This document shows, in pieces, positions 8,182 through 16,930 of a DNA stretch of 64,000 bases. Source of the DNA: JACVRW01 sp963728155 (GTDB lineage Bacteria > Actinomycetota > Thermoleophilia > Solirubrobacterales > Thermoleophilaceae); the NCBI GenBank assembly GCA_963728155.1, contig CAVSJF010000007.1, forward strand, positions 868,001 to 932,000. Direction: 5' to 3'. The number at the start of each line of letters is the position of its first letter. Position 1 is the stretch's first letter. The position numbers and the translations under genes are program-made. The notes below the pieces were generated by a model. It was not told the origin of the DNA. It saw only the letters and a list, made by a program, of their open reading frames with translations, and did not search any database.

Positions 8182-9179
8182 TGGAGGCGGGCGGCGGCAC
8201 CGGGCCGGATCGCAACCTGGCCATGGAGCTGGTGCGCACCACGGAGTACGCCGCAATCGCCTGCGCGCGCTGGATCGGCCGCGGTGACAAGGAGGGTGCC
8301 GACGGCGCCGCGGTCGACGCGATGCGGATGCTGCTCGACACCGTGACCATGGACGGCCTGGTGGTGATCGGGGAGGGCGAGAAGGACGAGGCCCCGATGC
8401 TCTTCAACGGCGAGCACGTGGGCGACGGCTCGGCGCCCGACGTGGACGTGGCGGTCGATCCGCTCGAGGGCACCGAGCTCTGCGCCAAGGGGCTGCCCAA
8501 CGCCATCGCCACCATTGCGCTGTCCGAGCGAGGCACGATGTTCGACCCCGGTCCCTGCGTCTACATGCTGAAGATGGCCACATCGCGCGACATGGCGCAT
8601 CTGCTCGATCTCGACCGCCCGCTCGGCGACACGCTTCAGCTGATGGCCAAGGAGAAGGGCGTGGCGGTGAACGACATCGTGGTGATCATGCTCGACCGCC
8701 CGCGCCACGAGGACGCCATGGCCGAGATCCGCGAGGTGGGGGCGCGCATCCGCCTCATCCCCCACGGCGACGTGTCGGCCGCGCTGGCGGCGGTCACAGA
8801 GGGCTCGGCGGTCGACCTGCTCTACGGCATCGGTGGAACGCCGGAGGGCGTGCTGTCGGCGGCGGCCATCAAGTGCACGGGCGGCCAGATCCTCGGGCGC
8901 CTGTGGCCCCGCTCCGACGAGGAGCGAAAGGCCGCGCTGGACGCGGGGTACGACCTCGACGAGGTGCTCGACCGCGACCGGCTCGTATCCGGCGACGACG
9001 CGTTCTTCGCCGCCACCGGAGTCACGGACGGCGAGATGCTCGAGGGAGTGCACTTCACCCGCGGCGGAGCCACCACGGAGTCGGTTTCGATGCGCTCGCG
9101 CTCGGGCACGGTGCGCACCATCACCGCTCGCCACGATCGGGCGAAGCTGCGGGAGATCGTGGGCGAGCGGCTGGCGTGA
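8181..9179 (+). CDS. glpX: Class II fructose-1,6-bisphosphatase
   Basis: A 332-residue GlpX-type phosphatase that removes the 1-phosphate of fructose-1,6-bisphosphate in gluconeogenesis (some homologues also act on sedoheptulose bisphosphate). Characteristic stretches: RWIGRGDKEGADGAAVDAM, VVIGEGEKDEAPML (metal-binding EGEKDEAP), VDVAVDPLEGTELCAKGLPN and GIGGTPEGVLSAAAIKC. Length and motif order match the family throughout. Start is ATG 8181, overlapping the upstream stop. The 3' end overlaps a convergent hypothetical gene by about 59 nt. Confidence 0.95.
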   Translation: MEAGGGTGPDRNLAMELVRTTEYAAIACARWIGRGDKEGADGAAVDAMRMLLDTVTMDGLVVIGEGEKDEAPMLFNGEHVGDGSAPDVDVAVDPLEGTELCAKGLPNAIATIALSERGTMFDPGPCVYMLKMATSRDMAHLLDLDRPLGDTLQLMAKEKGVAVNDIVVIMLDRPRHEDAMAEIREVGARIRLIPHGDVSAALAAVTEGSAVDLLYGIGGTPEGVLSAAAIKCTGGQILGRLWPRSDEERKAALDAGYDLDEVLDRDRLVSGDDAFFAATGVTDGEMLEGVHFTRGGATTESVSMRSRSGTVRTITARHDRAKLREIVGERLA

Positions 9180-9817
9180 GCGAGCCCACGGCCGACGGCT
9201 GCAGGTCGAGGTTCGCCAGCGAGCGAAGAAAGGCGTAGGTCACGATCACGTGGATGCGCAGCTGGGTCTCGTTGTAGATGACCCTGCCGATTCGCGCGTA
9301 CCAGCCCCAGCCGGCCAGCAGCGGGTAGAAGTTGGAGACCTCAGAGGTGACGATGGCGGTGACGTCCGCGCCCCCGTCCACTTCGGCAGGACGGCGGACA
9401 CTCAGGCGCAAGTAGCCGCGGTTGCGGCCGCTCGGGGCCACCAGTATGCCCCGGTCGATCGGCCAAGTGACCGTTCCGCAGAGGGCCTCGGTGTGGTACT
9501 CCGGAGCGCGAAAGCGCAACAGCACGAAGGGCCTCCTGAAGGCCACCACCTCGCGCGAGCTCTCCGTGTAGAGCACCCGCAGGATTCCCAGCGAGATGCG
9601 CGAGAGAAAGTGCCAGTACGTGCGCGCGAGGCGCTCGAGGTGCTCGGGCGGACCAGAGCTTGTCGAACTCCTCGCGCGGCAGGGTGACCTCGGCCACCTG
9701 CTTGGAGCCGACGCTGCCGTCGCTGTCGTAGCCCGGCTGCTCGGCGGAGACGATGCTCACGCGCGCCCGCGCGCGGCGCCGGCGCTCGATCAGGCGTCGG
9801 GGATCGCGTGACCTCAC
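9121..9817 (-). CDS. Hypothetical protein downstream of moeA, one frameshift
   Basis: About 231 residues after joining two frames. It starts at GTG 9817 in a GTGA overlap with the moeA stop, so it is translationally coupled. An Arg-rich N-terminus precedes VAEVTLPREEFDKLW; the frame then changes near 9645-9652 and continues as PEHLERLARTYWHFLSRI, then SLGILRVLYTESSREVV and a beta-rich segment (TWPIDRGILVAPSGRNRGYL, YPLLAGWGWYARIGRV). I do not recognise the family. Removal of one base restores the frame. The last ~20 codons overlap glpX antisense, so the true end may be as read or affected by another indel. Coupling to moeA does not by itself imply cofactor function. Confidence 0.55.
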
Positions 9818-11007
9818 AGCAGCTCGATGTCGACGGTGGTGCCGCGGGCCGCCACGCCCTCGCCGCGCGGGACCATGGCCAGCGCCGCCGCTCCCAGCAT
9901 CGAAGTCAGGCGATGCGACTCCTGCGCTCCGGTGGGGGCGGCGTGCCAGCCGTCCGCGGCCAGCGACAGGCGCACCCGCACCGCCTGTTCTCGCGTCGGA
10001 AGAAGGTCGACTGGGTCGTCGAGCACCGCGGACACCCGGGGGGCCGGGGGGTAGTTGCCCTGCAGCGCGGCCAGCGCAGGACGCACGAAGAGAAGGAAGG
10101 TCACCATGGCCGAGACCGGGTTCCCGGGCAGGCCGAAGACCAGGGCGTCGTCGCGCGAGCCGAACCAGGTGGGCTTGCCGGGGCGCAGGGCGACGCCCCA
10201 GAAGCGCTCGCTCACCCCCAGCTCGCGCAGCGCCGCCTTCACGTGGTCGTGAGGGCCCACAGACACGCCGCCCGACACGCAGACCACGTCGGCGTCGTCG
10301 AGCGCGCGCGCCAGGGCCTCGCGGGTCGACTCGGCGGAATCGCCCACGGTCACCCGGGAGAGGAGCTGCGCGTGGGAGCGCTCCACGAGGCCGGCCAGCG
10401 CATAGGCGTTGGAGCTGTAGATCCGGCCCGGCGCGAGATCGTCGCCCGGGTCGGTGAGCTCGTCACCGGTCACGAGCAGCGCCACGCCGGGCCTGCGCGC
10501 GCAGAGCAGGACGTCGCGGCCGATCGAGGCGGCCACGCCGAGCTCGGCGGGACCGATCGAGGTACCCGCGGCCAGAACCCGGTCTCCGGAGCGGATGTCC
10601 TCGCCGGCGCGGCGGATGTTGTTGCCCTCGGCGGCGGCCTGCACGCGCACCCGTTCGCCCGAACCGTTCGCGGGCCGGGTGCGTTCCACCGGCACCACGG
10701 CCGTGGCGCCCTCGGGAAGCTTGGCGCCGGTCGAGATGCGGATGGCCGTCCCCGGGCTGACGCCGCGCGGCGAGGGGCGGCCCGCCCGCGACTCGCCGAC
10801 CACCTCGAGCTCGGCGGCCGGGCCGGCGCGCACCGCGAACCCGTCCATAGCCGAGTTGTCGAACGGCGGCACGTCGATCGGGCTCTCCATCTCGCGCGCG
10901 AGCACGCGCCCGAGCGCGTCGGGCAGGGCGACCTCCTCCGCCTCGAGCGGGCGCACCGCCTCGAGCACCCGGCGGCGTGCCTCGTCGATGGAGATGAGCT
11001 CGGCCAC
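9814..11007 (-). CDS. moeA: Molybdopterin molybdotransferase MoeA
   Basis: A 397-residue MoeA that inserts molybdate into adenylylated molybdopterin to give the molybdenum cofactor. Motifs in order: DNSAMDGFAVR, STGAKLPEGATAVVPVE, LVTGDEL, SGGVSVGPHDHVKAAL (MoCF domain) and GLPGNPVSAMVTF, followed by the C-terminal beta-barrel domain. Full length and start at ATG 11007 fit the family. It is followed by a coupled hypothetical gene and preceded, 27 bp away, by a small basic protein on the same strand. No other cofactor genes are in view. Confidence 0.95.
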   Translation of the reverse strand: MAELISIDEARRRVLEAVRPLEAEEVALPDALGRVLAREMESPIDVPPFDNSAMDGFAVRAGPAAELEVVGESRAGRPSPRGVSPGTAIRISTGAKLPEGATAVVPVERTRPANGSGERVRVQAAAEGNNIRRAGEDIRSGDRVLAAGTSIGPAELGVAASIGRDVLLCARRPGVALLVTGDELTDPGDDLAPGRIYSSNAYALAGLVERSHAQLLSRVTVGDSAESTREALARALDDADVVCVSGGVSVGPHDHVKAALRELGVSERFWGVALRPGKPTWFGSRDDALVFGLPGNPVSAMVTFLLFVRPALAALQGNYPPAPRVSAVLDDPVDLLPTREQAVRVRLSLAADGWHAAPTGAQESHRLTSMLGAAALAMVPRGEGVAARGTTVDIELL

Positions 11008-11034
11008 GGGACGGCGCCCGGCTAGGAGGACGGG

Positions 11035-11304
11035 CTAGGGCCGTGGTACGCGGCGCAGAACCTCACGCGCGACCCCCGTGGCCGCGCGTGCGCCGCCACT
11101 TGCAACCGACGATACGGCGCCCAGGACCTTCTCGACGGGGTTGCCTCCGGTGCTCGCGGGCTCTTCACGGACGGGCGGCGCCGGCTTGCGGACGGCCTTC
11201 GCGCGGGGCTTGGCCGCCGTCTTGCTCGCGGGCGCGCGCTTGCTGCTGCGCTGCCCGGGCCGAGAACGGGGAAGATTGCCCAGTACTCCGCCGTCGTCGT
11301 CCAT
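11035..11304 (-). CDS. Small basic Lys/Pro/Ala-rich hypothetical protein
   Basis: 89 residues. After an acidic MDDDGG start comes a Lys/Arg/Ala/Pro-rich stretch (residues ~12-48, including SKTAAKPRAKAVRKPAP), then a probable amphipathic helix (PVEKVLGAVSSVASGGARAA). No catalytic motif is seen. The basic tract resembles histone H1-like or nucleic-acid-binding tails, but such composition is common in high-GC genomes. It lies upstream of moeA on the same strand with a 27-bp gap, and its upstream region is shared with rpoD. Confidence 0.45.
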   Translation of the reverse strand: MDDDGGVLGNLPRSRPGQRSSKRAPASKTAAKPRAKAVRKPAPPVREEPASTGGNPVEKVLGAVSSVASGGARAATGVAREVLRRVPRP

Positions 11305-11459
11305 GAGCGCGCAGTCTAGAGATGGCGGTCCCGGGTACAGAGGGTTTGACGCATGACCAAGGGAGGGGACAAAGAGGCTGGGGCGGGCTATGGTGGTGCC
11401 CGGAAAATCCGCTTTCGGTCGATTCGCTTCGCCGTGTGTAGCTTTAACGTGGGAAAGAG
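11305..11459. promoter_or_regulatory. Intergenic region driving rpoD
   Basis: These 155 bp separate the divergent basic-protein and rpoD genes. A strong Shine-Dalgarno (GGGAAAGAG, ending at 11459) sits directly upstream of the rpoD ATG. A TTGACG at 11346-11351 could be a -35 element, but no convincing -10 stands at 16-18 bp from it. The region is less GC-rich near the start codon than its surroundings. I cannot assign the promoter with confidence. Confidence 0.4.
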
Positions 11460-12554
11460 ATGTCTGTAGCCGAACTGCAAGAGCTTGAAGAGGTCCGACT
11501 GCTGCTGGCCAAGGGCAAGCAGACCGGTGTGCTGACCTACGCCGAGGTCGCCACGGCGCTGGCCGAGGTCGACGTGGACGAGGGGGATATCGAGGAGCTG
11601 CACGGCTACCTCGAGAAGAGCGAGATCGACCTCGTGGAGGAAGATCCCACCGCCGCCGAGCCGCAGGTCGAGCGCGCTGTCGACCGGCGCAGCCGCCGCA
11701 AGAAGGCGGCCATCGACCTCAAGCCGGACATGACCACCGATTCCCTTCAGCTCTTCCTGAAGGACATCGGCAAGGTACGCCTGCTCACCGCGCAGGAGGA
11801 GGTCGACCTGGCCAAGCGCATCGAGCGGGGCGACCTCGACGCCAAGCAGAAGATGGTGGAGTCCAACCTGCGCCTGGTGGTCTCGATCGCCAAGAACTAC
11901 CGCAACCAGGGGCTGCCGTTCCTCGATCTCATCCAGGAGGGCACGCTCGGTCTGGTTCGCGCGGCGGAGAAGTTCGACTACCGCAAGGGCTTCAAGTTCT
12001 CGACCTACGCCACCTGGTGGATCCGCCAGGCGATCGCCCGGGCGCTCGCCGACAAGGCCCGCACGATCCGCATCCCGGTGCACGTGGTGGAGAAGCTCAA
12101 CAAGATCGGCCGCGCGGAGCGCAAGCTGGTGACCGAGCTGGGTCGCGAGCCGACCCCCGAGGAGATTGCCGAGCACACGGGAATCGAGCCCGACGAGGTC
12201 GAGTCGATCAAGCGCTCGGCCCAGGCGCCGGTGTCGCTCGAGAAGCCGGTTGGCGACGAGGAGGAATCCGAGTTCGGCCAGTTCATCGCCGACGAGCGGG
12301 CCGAGTCGCCCTACGAGCGGGCGGCGGAGATCCTCACCAAGGAAGCACTCCGCGAGGCGCTCGAGAACCTCTCATATCGCGAGCGCCGCGTGCTCGAGCT
12401 GCGCTACGGGCTGGGCGGCGAGCACCCCCGCACCCTCGACGAGGTGGGCCGCACCTTCAACGTCACGCGCGAGCGCATCCGCCAGATCGAGAACCAGTCG
12501 CTCAAGAAGCTGCAGTCGCTGGCCGAAGCGCAGAAGCTGCGCGACGTCGCCTGA
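11460..12554 (+). CDS. rpoD: RNA polymerase principal sigma factor RpoD/SigA
   Basis: 364 residues. Residues ~5-62 form region 1.1, ~96-128 region 1.2 (LQLFLKDIGKVRLLTAQEEV), then region 2 (NLRLVVSIAKNYRNQGLPFL, GFKFSTYATWWIRQAI), region 3 and region 4 with HTH TLDEVGRTFNVTRERIRQIE. All promoter-recognition regions of the housekeeping factor are present, including the SYRERRVLELRYGL stretch. This is the vegetative sigma70-type subunit that directs RNA polymerase to -35/-10 promoters. Start at ATG 11460 is supported by the SD just upstream. It is followed by pilT after 86 bp. Confidence 0.96.
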   Translation: MSVAELQELEEVRLLLAKGKQTGVLTYAEVATALAEVDVDEGDIEELHGYLEKSEIDLVEEDPTAAEPQVERAVDRRSRRKKAAIDLKPDMTTDSLQLFLKDIGKVRLLTAQEEVDLAKRIERGDLDAKQKMVESNLRLVVSIAKNYRNQGLPFLDLIQEGTLGLVRAAEKFDYRKGFKFSTYATWWIRQAIARALADKARTIRIPVHVVEKLNKIGRAERKLVTELGREPTPEEIAEHTGIEPDEVESIKRSAQAPVSLEKPVGDEEESEFGQFIADERAESPYERAAEILTKEALREALENLSYRERRVLELRYGLGGEHPRTLDEVGRTFNVTRERIRQIENQSLKKLQSLAEAQKLRDVA

Positions 12555-12640
12555 GCGGCGATCAGCCCCACGATCACGGGACGGTCCAGGCGGCCGGTTG
12601 ACAGCTTCAGTGTGTCCTGTCGCCTGCCGATTCCAAGGGC

Positions 12641-13750
<1,110 letters not shown>

Positions 13751-13825
13751 TCACCCGCGGCCTTCAGAACTGCCATCGTTGTGTCGAAGACTGGGTAGGT
13801 CCGCAAATTCGAGAAGGAGCCCGAC

Positions 13826-14539
13826 TTGCAAAGCACACTCGCTGAGTTCCAGGAGACGGCGTCACAGGACGCGTTCGCACTTCAGAACTCGAAACTGCTC
13901 AAGGTCAGCCTCAACCAGATAACCATCCAGGCCAAGGCCGGCTCGATGGTCGCCTACCAGGGCGACGTGAGCTTCGAGCATGCGGGCTCGGGCGGCATGA
14001 GCCGGATGCTCAAGAAGGCGGTTTCCGGCGAGGGCACCACCCTCATGAAGATGTCCGGCACGGGCGAGGTGTTCCTTGCCGACACCGCCCAGGAGATCCA
14101 CCTCCTCAAGCTCGAGAACGACGCCATCACGGTCAACGGCCAGAACCTCCTGGCCTTCGACTCGGGCATCGACTGGGACATCCAGCGCGTGCAGGGCGCG
14201 AGCGGCATGATGGGCGGCGGGCTCTTCAACACCGCGCTGCAGGGCAGCGGCTGGGTCGCGATCATCTCCGACGGCCCCCCGGTGCTGCTGAACACGGGCG
14301 ACGCGCCGACGTTCGCCGACCCGCAGGCGGCCATCACCTGGGCCTCGAGCGTGCAGACCAGCATCAAGACCGACGTCAAGCTCAAGAACCTCATCGGGCG
14401 CGGCTCGGGCGAGTCGATCCAGATGGCGTTCGCGGGCGCGGGCTGGGTGCTGGTGCAGCCGAGCGAGGGGCGCGTGTACGGCACGCCGTCGAGCGGCGGC
14501 TCGACCGGGGGCGGCCTGCTCAACAGCCTCGGCGGCTGA
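13826..14539 (+). CDS. AIM24 family protein
   Basis: 237 residues of the AIM24/TIGR00266 beta-helix family, found in bacteria and fungal mitochondria and of unclear molecular function. Features: KVSLNQITIQAKAGSMVAYQG, the Gly/Met-rich GGMSRMLKKAVSGEGTTLMK and GTGEVFLADTAQEIHLL, a conserved feature of the family. The C-terminus is Gly/Ser-rich. The start is TTG 13826, decided by an excellent Shine-Dalgarno (GAGAAGGAG at 13811-13819) at proper spacing; no ATG is available nearby. Known homologues are often linked to envelope or redox genes; the present neighbours give no further clue. Confidence 0.88.
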   Translation: MQSTLAEFQETASQDAFALQNSKLLKVSLNQITIQAKAGSMVAYQGDVSFEHAGSGGMSRMLKKAVSGEGTTLMKMSGTGEVFLADTAQEIHLLKLENDAITVNGQNLLAFDSGIDWDIQRVQGASGMMGGGLFNTALQGSGWVAIISDGPPVLLNTGDAPTFADPQAAITWASSVQTSIKTDVKLKNLIGRGSGESIQMAFAGAGWVLVQPSEGRVYGTPSSGGSTGGGLLNSLGG

Positions 14540-14542
14540 GGT

Positions 14543-14571
14543 ACTTCATTCTGTGAAGTCTTAGGTAGAAT
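14543..14571 (+). promoter_or_regulatory. Leaderless promoter with overlapping palindromic operator for the HxlR gene
   Basis: A perfect 6+5+6 inverted repeat (ACTTCA-TTCTG-TGAAGT, 14543-14559) ends just before TAGAAT (14566-14571), a good -10 hexamer. The first arm occupies the -35 position with a 17-bp spacer. Only 7 nt separate the -10 from ATG 14579, so transcription should begin at or next to the start codon, giving a leaderless mRNA. The palindrome covering the -35 is where an autorepressing HxlR protein would bind. Confidence 0.65.
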
Positions 14572-14578
14572 CGGGGGC

Positions 14579-14920
14579 ATGCCGGACCCGACATGTCCCG
14601 TCTGCGCCACCGCGGAGATCATCTGCGGCAAGTGGACGATCCTCCTGATTCGCGACCTGGCCGAGGGCCGCAGCCGCTTCTGCGAGCTGGAGCGGTCCCT
14701 GGCCGGGATCAGCCCGCGCACGCTGTCGCTTCGCCTGCGTGGGCTCGAGGAGCAGGGGATTCTGGAGCGTCACACCTATCCCGAGGTGCCGCCGCGCGTG
14801 GAGTATTCGCTCACGGCCAAGGGCGAGGCGCTCGTGCCCCTCATCGAGGACATGCGCTCCTACGGCAGCGAGTGGCTCGGCGTGCGTGACTGCACGCCCG
14901 CCGCGGCCGCCGTCGCGTAG
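14579..14920 (+). CDS. HxlR family winged-helix transcriptional regulator
   Basis: A 113-residue HxlR/MarR-like DNA-binding protein. CPVCATAEIICGKWTILLIR matches the family start (C-x-x-x-x-x-x-GgKWT-x-LIL), with cysteines at 6, 9 and 16 that could sense redox or electrophiles. RFCELERSLAGISPRTLSLR is the recognition segment, and EEQGILERHTYPEVPPRVEY is the wing with the conserved YpevPprVEY signature. It probably represses itself through the palindrome over its promoter. The 3' end overlaps the convergent flavoprotein gene by 61 nt. Ligand and other targets are unknown. Confidence 0.92.
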   Translation: MPDPTCPVCATAEIICGKWTILLIRDLAEGRSRFCELERSLAGISPRTLSLRLRGLEEQGILERHTYPEVPPRVEYSLTAKGEALVPLIEDMRSYGSEWLGVRDCTPAAAAVA

Positions 14921-15996
14921 TCCGGCGGGGCCTGCTCCAGGTACCAGGAGAACGCCCGCTGCACCAGCGGTCCGTGACCGAATGCCTTCAGGCCGGCGGT
15001 GAGCAGTCGTGGAGGCAGCCGCGGGATGAGGCCCTGCAGGCGCAGGGCCAGCCCGAAGGCGCGCGCGTGGCCGGCGCTGAAGGCCGCGTAGCGCCGTAGC
15101 GCCTCGTCGCGCGAGCGCCGCCCCGCGACCACGGCGCCCAGCTCGCGGCCGCAAGCGATCCCGAAGTACAGGGCGGTGCGGATGCCCTCGCCGGACAGCG
15201 GGAAGCAGTGCCCGGCGGAATCGCCGACGAAGAAGACGCCGTCCTGCGCGGCCCGGCGCAGGCGGTGGGGAAACCAATTGCCCTGGTAGCGCACCGCCGG
15301 CCGGCCGAGGCGCCCGGCCAGGGCGATCGTGGGCTGCTTGACATGGTGGCGCGGCTCGTACGAGCCCACGCCCACCCGCTGCTCACCCGCTGCCGGAACG
15401 CTCCAGCCGTAGCCCCGCCGCACAAGCGAGCGCTCGATCCACACGTCGAGATCGTCGCCGCCGCCGTCGGGGTGCACCTCGAGGCCGCGCGACAGGGGCG
15501 CCTCGGGAGGCTGGTTGCCGTCGCTGGCCAGCACACGCCGCCAGCCCAGGGCGTCGACCACCAGCGGGGCGCTCAGCTCGCCGCGGTCGGTCAGCACGCG
15601 ATCGCCGCGGCGACCGGTCACCTTGGCGATCTCAAAGCGCGCGTCGCAGGCCTCGAACATCAGCTCGCAGAGCTCGCGGTAGTCGAACGCCGCCCAGCTC
15701 CACGGCAGTCGGTAGCGCACCGAGCCGTGCGGAGTGTGGAAGCTCATGCAGGGAATCTCCTGGCGCACGGCGGCGGTCAGCCCGAGCGCCTCGAGCCACG
15801 GCAGTGGCGCGGCGCAGGCCGAGGTCTGCCGCTCGCCGATCTCGTAGCGGTCCACGAGCAGCACGTCCGCGCCGCTCTCCCGCAGCTCGCGCGCCACCGC
15901 GAGCCCGGCGAAGCTGGCCCCGCAGACCAGCACGTCGGCGTGGCAGTGCTCGATTGGCGTGCGCTCGGAGCCGCGCAGCGTCGCGCGCCGGGTCAC
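14860..15996 (-). CDS. FAD-dependent oxidoreductase, geranylgeranyl-reductase-like
   Basis: A 378-residue flavoprotein. The N-terminal FAD motif is slightly altered (VCGASFAGLAVARELRE; G-A-S-F-A-G instead of GxGxxG), and the second FAD site is FFVGDSAGHCFPLSGEGIRT, typical of the geranylgeranyl reductase/p-hydroxybenzoate hydroxylase class. It starts at GTG 15996 inside the stop of the phytoene-synthase-like gene (GTGA), so the pair is an operon. That context points to reduction, oxidation or hydration of an isoprenoid product. The product is not predictable from sequence alone. Confidence 0.8.
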   Translation of the reverse strand: MTRRATLRGSERTPIEHCHADVLVCGASFAGLAVARELRESGADVLLVDRYEIGERQTSACAAPLPWLEALGLTAAVRQEIPCMSFHTPHGSVRYRLPWSWAAFDYRELCELMFEACDARFEIAKVTGRRGDRVLTDRGELSAPLVVDALGWRRVLASDGNQPPEAPLSRGLEVHPDGGGDDLDVWIERSLVRRGYGWSVPAAGEQRVGVGSYEPRHHVKQPTIALAGRLGRPAVRYQGNWFPHRLRRAAQDGVFFVGDSAGHCFPLSGEGIRTALYFGIACGRELGAVVAGRRSRDEALRRYAAFSAGHARAFGLALRLQGLIPRLPPRLLTAGLKAFGHGPLVQRAFSWYLEQAPPDYATAAAAGVQSRTPSHSLP

Positions 15997-16868
15997 GTCC
16001 GCGCCCTCAGGCCCTGGGCCACGGCCTCGGCCAGCCGCCAGGGCGGCAGCTCCGTGCGGTGGCGCAGCACGTCGAAGTTCAGGCGCTCGGCGCGGTCGAG
16101 CACGGCTCCGTAGACGCTGCGGGCCATGAAGATCCCGCGCCTCACACCGGGGCTCACGGCCTGGGCGGCGGGCGAGCTCTCGGCGAAGAGGCTGCGCGCC
16201 CGGCCGACCTGGAGCGCCAGGAGGTGCCGGAAGCCGGCGCTCGGCTCGCGCCGGGCGATCTCCTCGGTGGACACGCCGAAGCGCTCGAGATCCTCGGCCG
16301 GGAGATAGATGCGGTCGAGCTCCCAGTCCTGGCGCACGTCGCGGATGAAGTTGGTCAGCTGAAAGCCCAGCGCCAGGCTCACGAAGCTGTCGCGCTGCTG
16401 GGAGGGGACGTCGAGCAGCACGGCCAGGATGCGCCCTACCGAGCCGGCGCTGCCCTGCATGTAGCCCTCGAGCCCGTTCCAGGTCTCGATGCGCACCGGG
16501 CCGCAGTCGGCGCGCATCGACTCGAAGTAGAGATCGAGCTCGCCGAGCGGCAGCTCATGGCGCTCGGCGGCGTCCACCAGAGCGGCCACCGCCGGGTCGT
16601 GGGCGCGCCCACCCGCGCGGGCCAGCGCGAGCTCTTCCTCGCAGCGGTCGAGCGCCGCTCGCCGTGCCCGCGGATCGGTGGGGCGGCCCGGGCCGTCGAC
16701 GATCTCGTCGGCCGTCCGCACGAAGGCGTACAGCGCGTGGACCGCCGGGCGCACGTCCTCGGGCAGGCGCCGCGTGGCCCAGTAGTAGGTGGGGTCGAAA
16801 CGACGGTGAAGACGCCGGCAGTGCTCGTAGGAGGCACCGAGGTCGGGGGCGATGGTGCTGTGGGCCAT
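15993..16868 (-). CDS. Squalene/phytoene synthase family protein
   Basis: A 291-residue trans-isoprenyl diphosphate head-to-head synthase. Two Asp-rich Mg-diphosphate sites are present: DEIVD in AFVRTADEIVDGPG, and DVRQD in FQLTNFIRDVRQDWELDRIY. Other class residues appear in YYWATRRLPEDVRPAVHALY. It condenses two prenyl diphosphates to phytoene, or to squalene-type C30 products; residue-level assignment between these is not safe. It is translationally coupled to the downstream flavoprotein. A desaturase-like gene lies far away at the end of the window. Confidence 0.9.
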   Translation of the reverse strand: MAHSTIAPDLGASYEHCRRLHRRFDPTYYWATRRLPEDVRPAVHALYAFVRTADEIVDGPGRPTDPRARRAALDRCEEELALARAGGRAHDPAVAALVDAAERHELPLGELDLYFESMRADCGPVRIETWNGLEGYMQGSAGSVGRILAVLLDVPSQQRDSFVSLALGFQLTNFIRDVRQDWELDRIYLPAEDLERFGVSTEEIARREPSAGFRHLLALQVGRARSLFAESSPAAQAVSPGVRRGIFMARSVYGAVLDRAERLNFDVLRHRTELPPWRLAEAVAQGLRART

Positions 16869-16930
16869 ATGGGTTCTACGCCAGGATGACGTAAAGAGGA
16901 TCAGGACCGGCGGGCGCGAACCCGCCCCTA

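Noticed and set aside
12598..12626. Promoter for pilT from the perfect TTGACA at 12598
   Set aside because: No -10-like hexamer lies 16-19 bp downstream.
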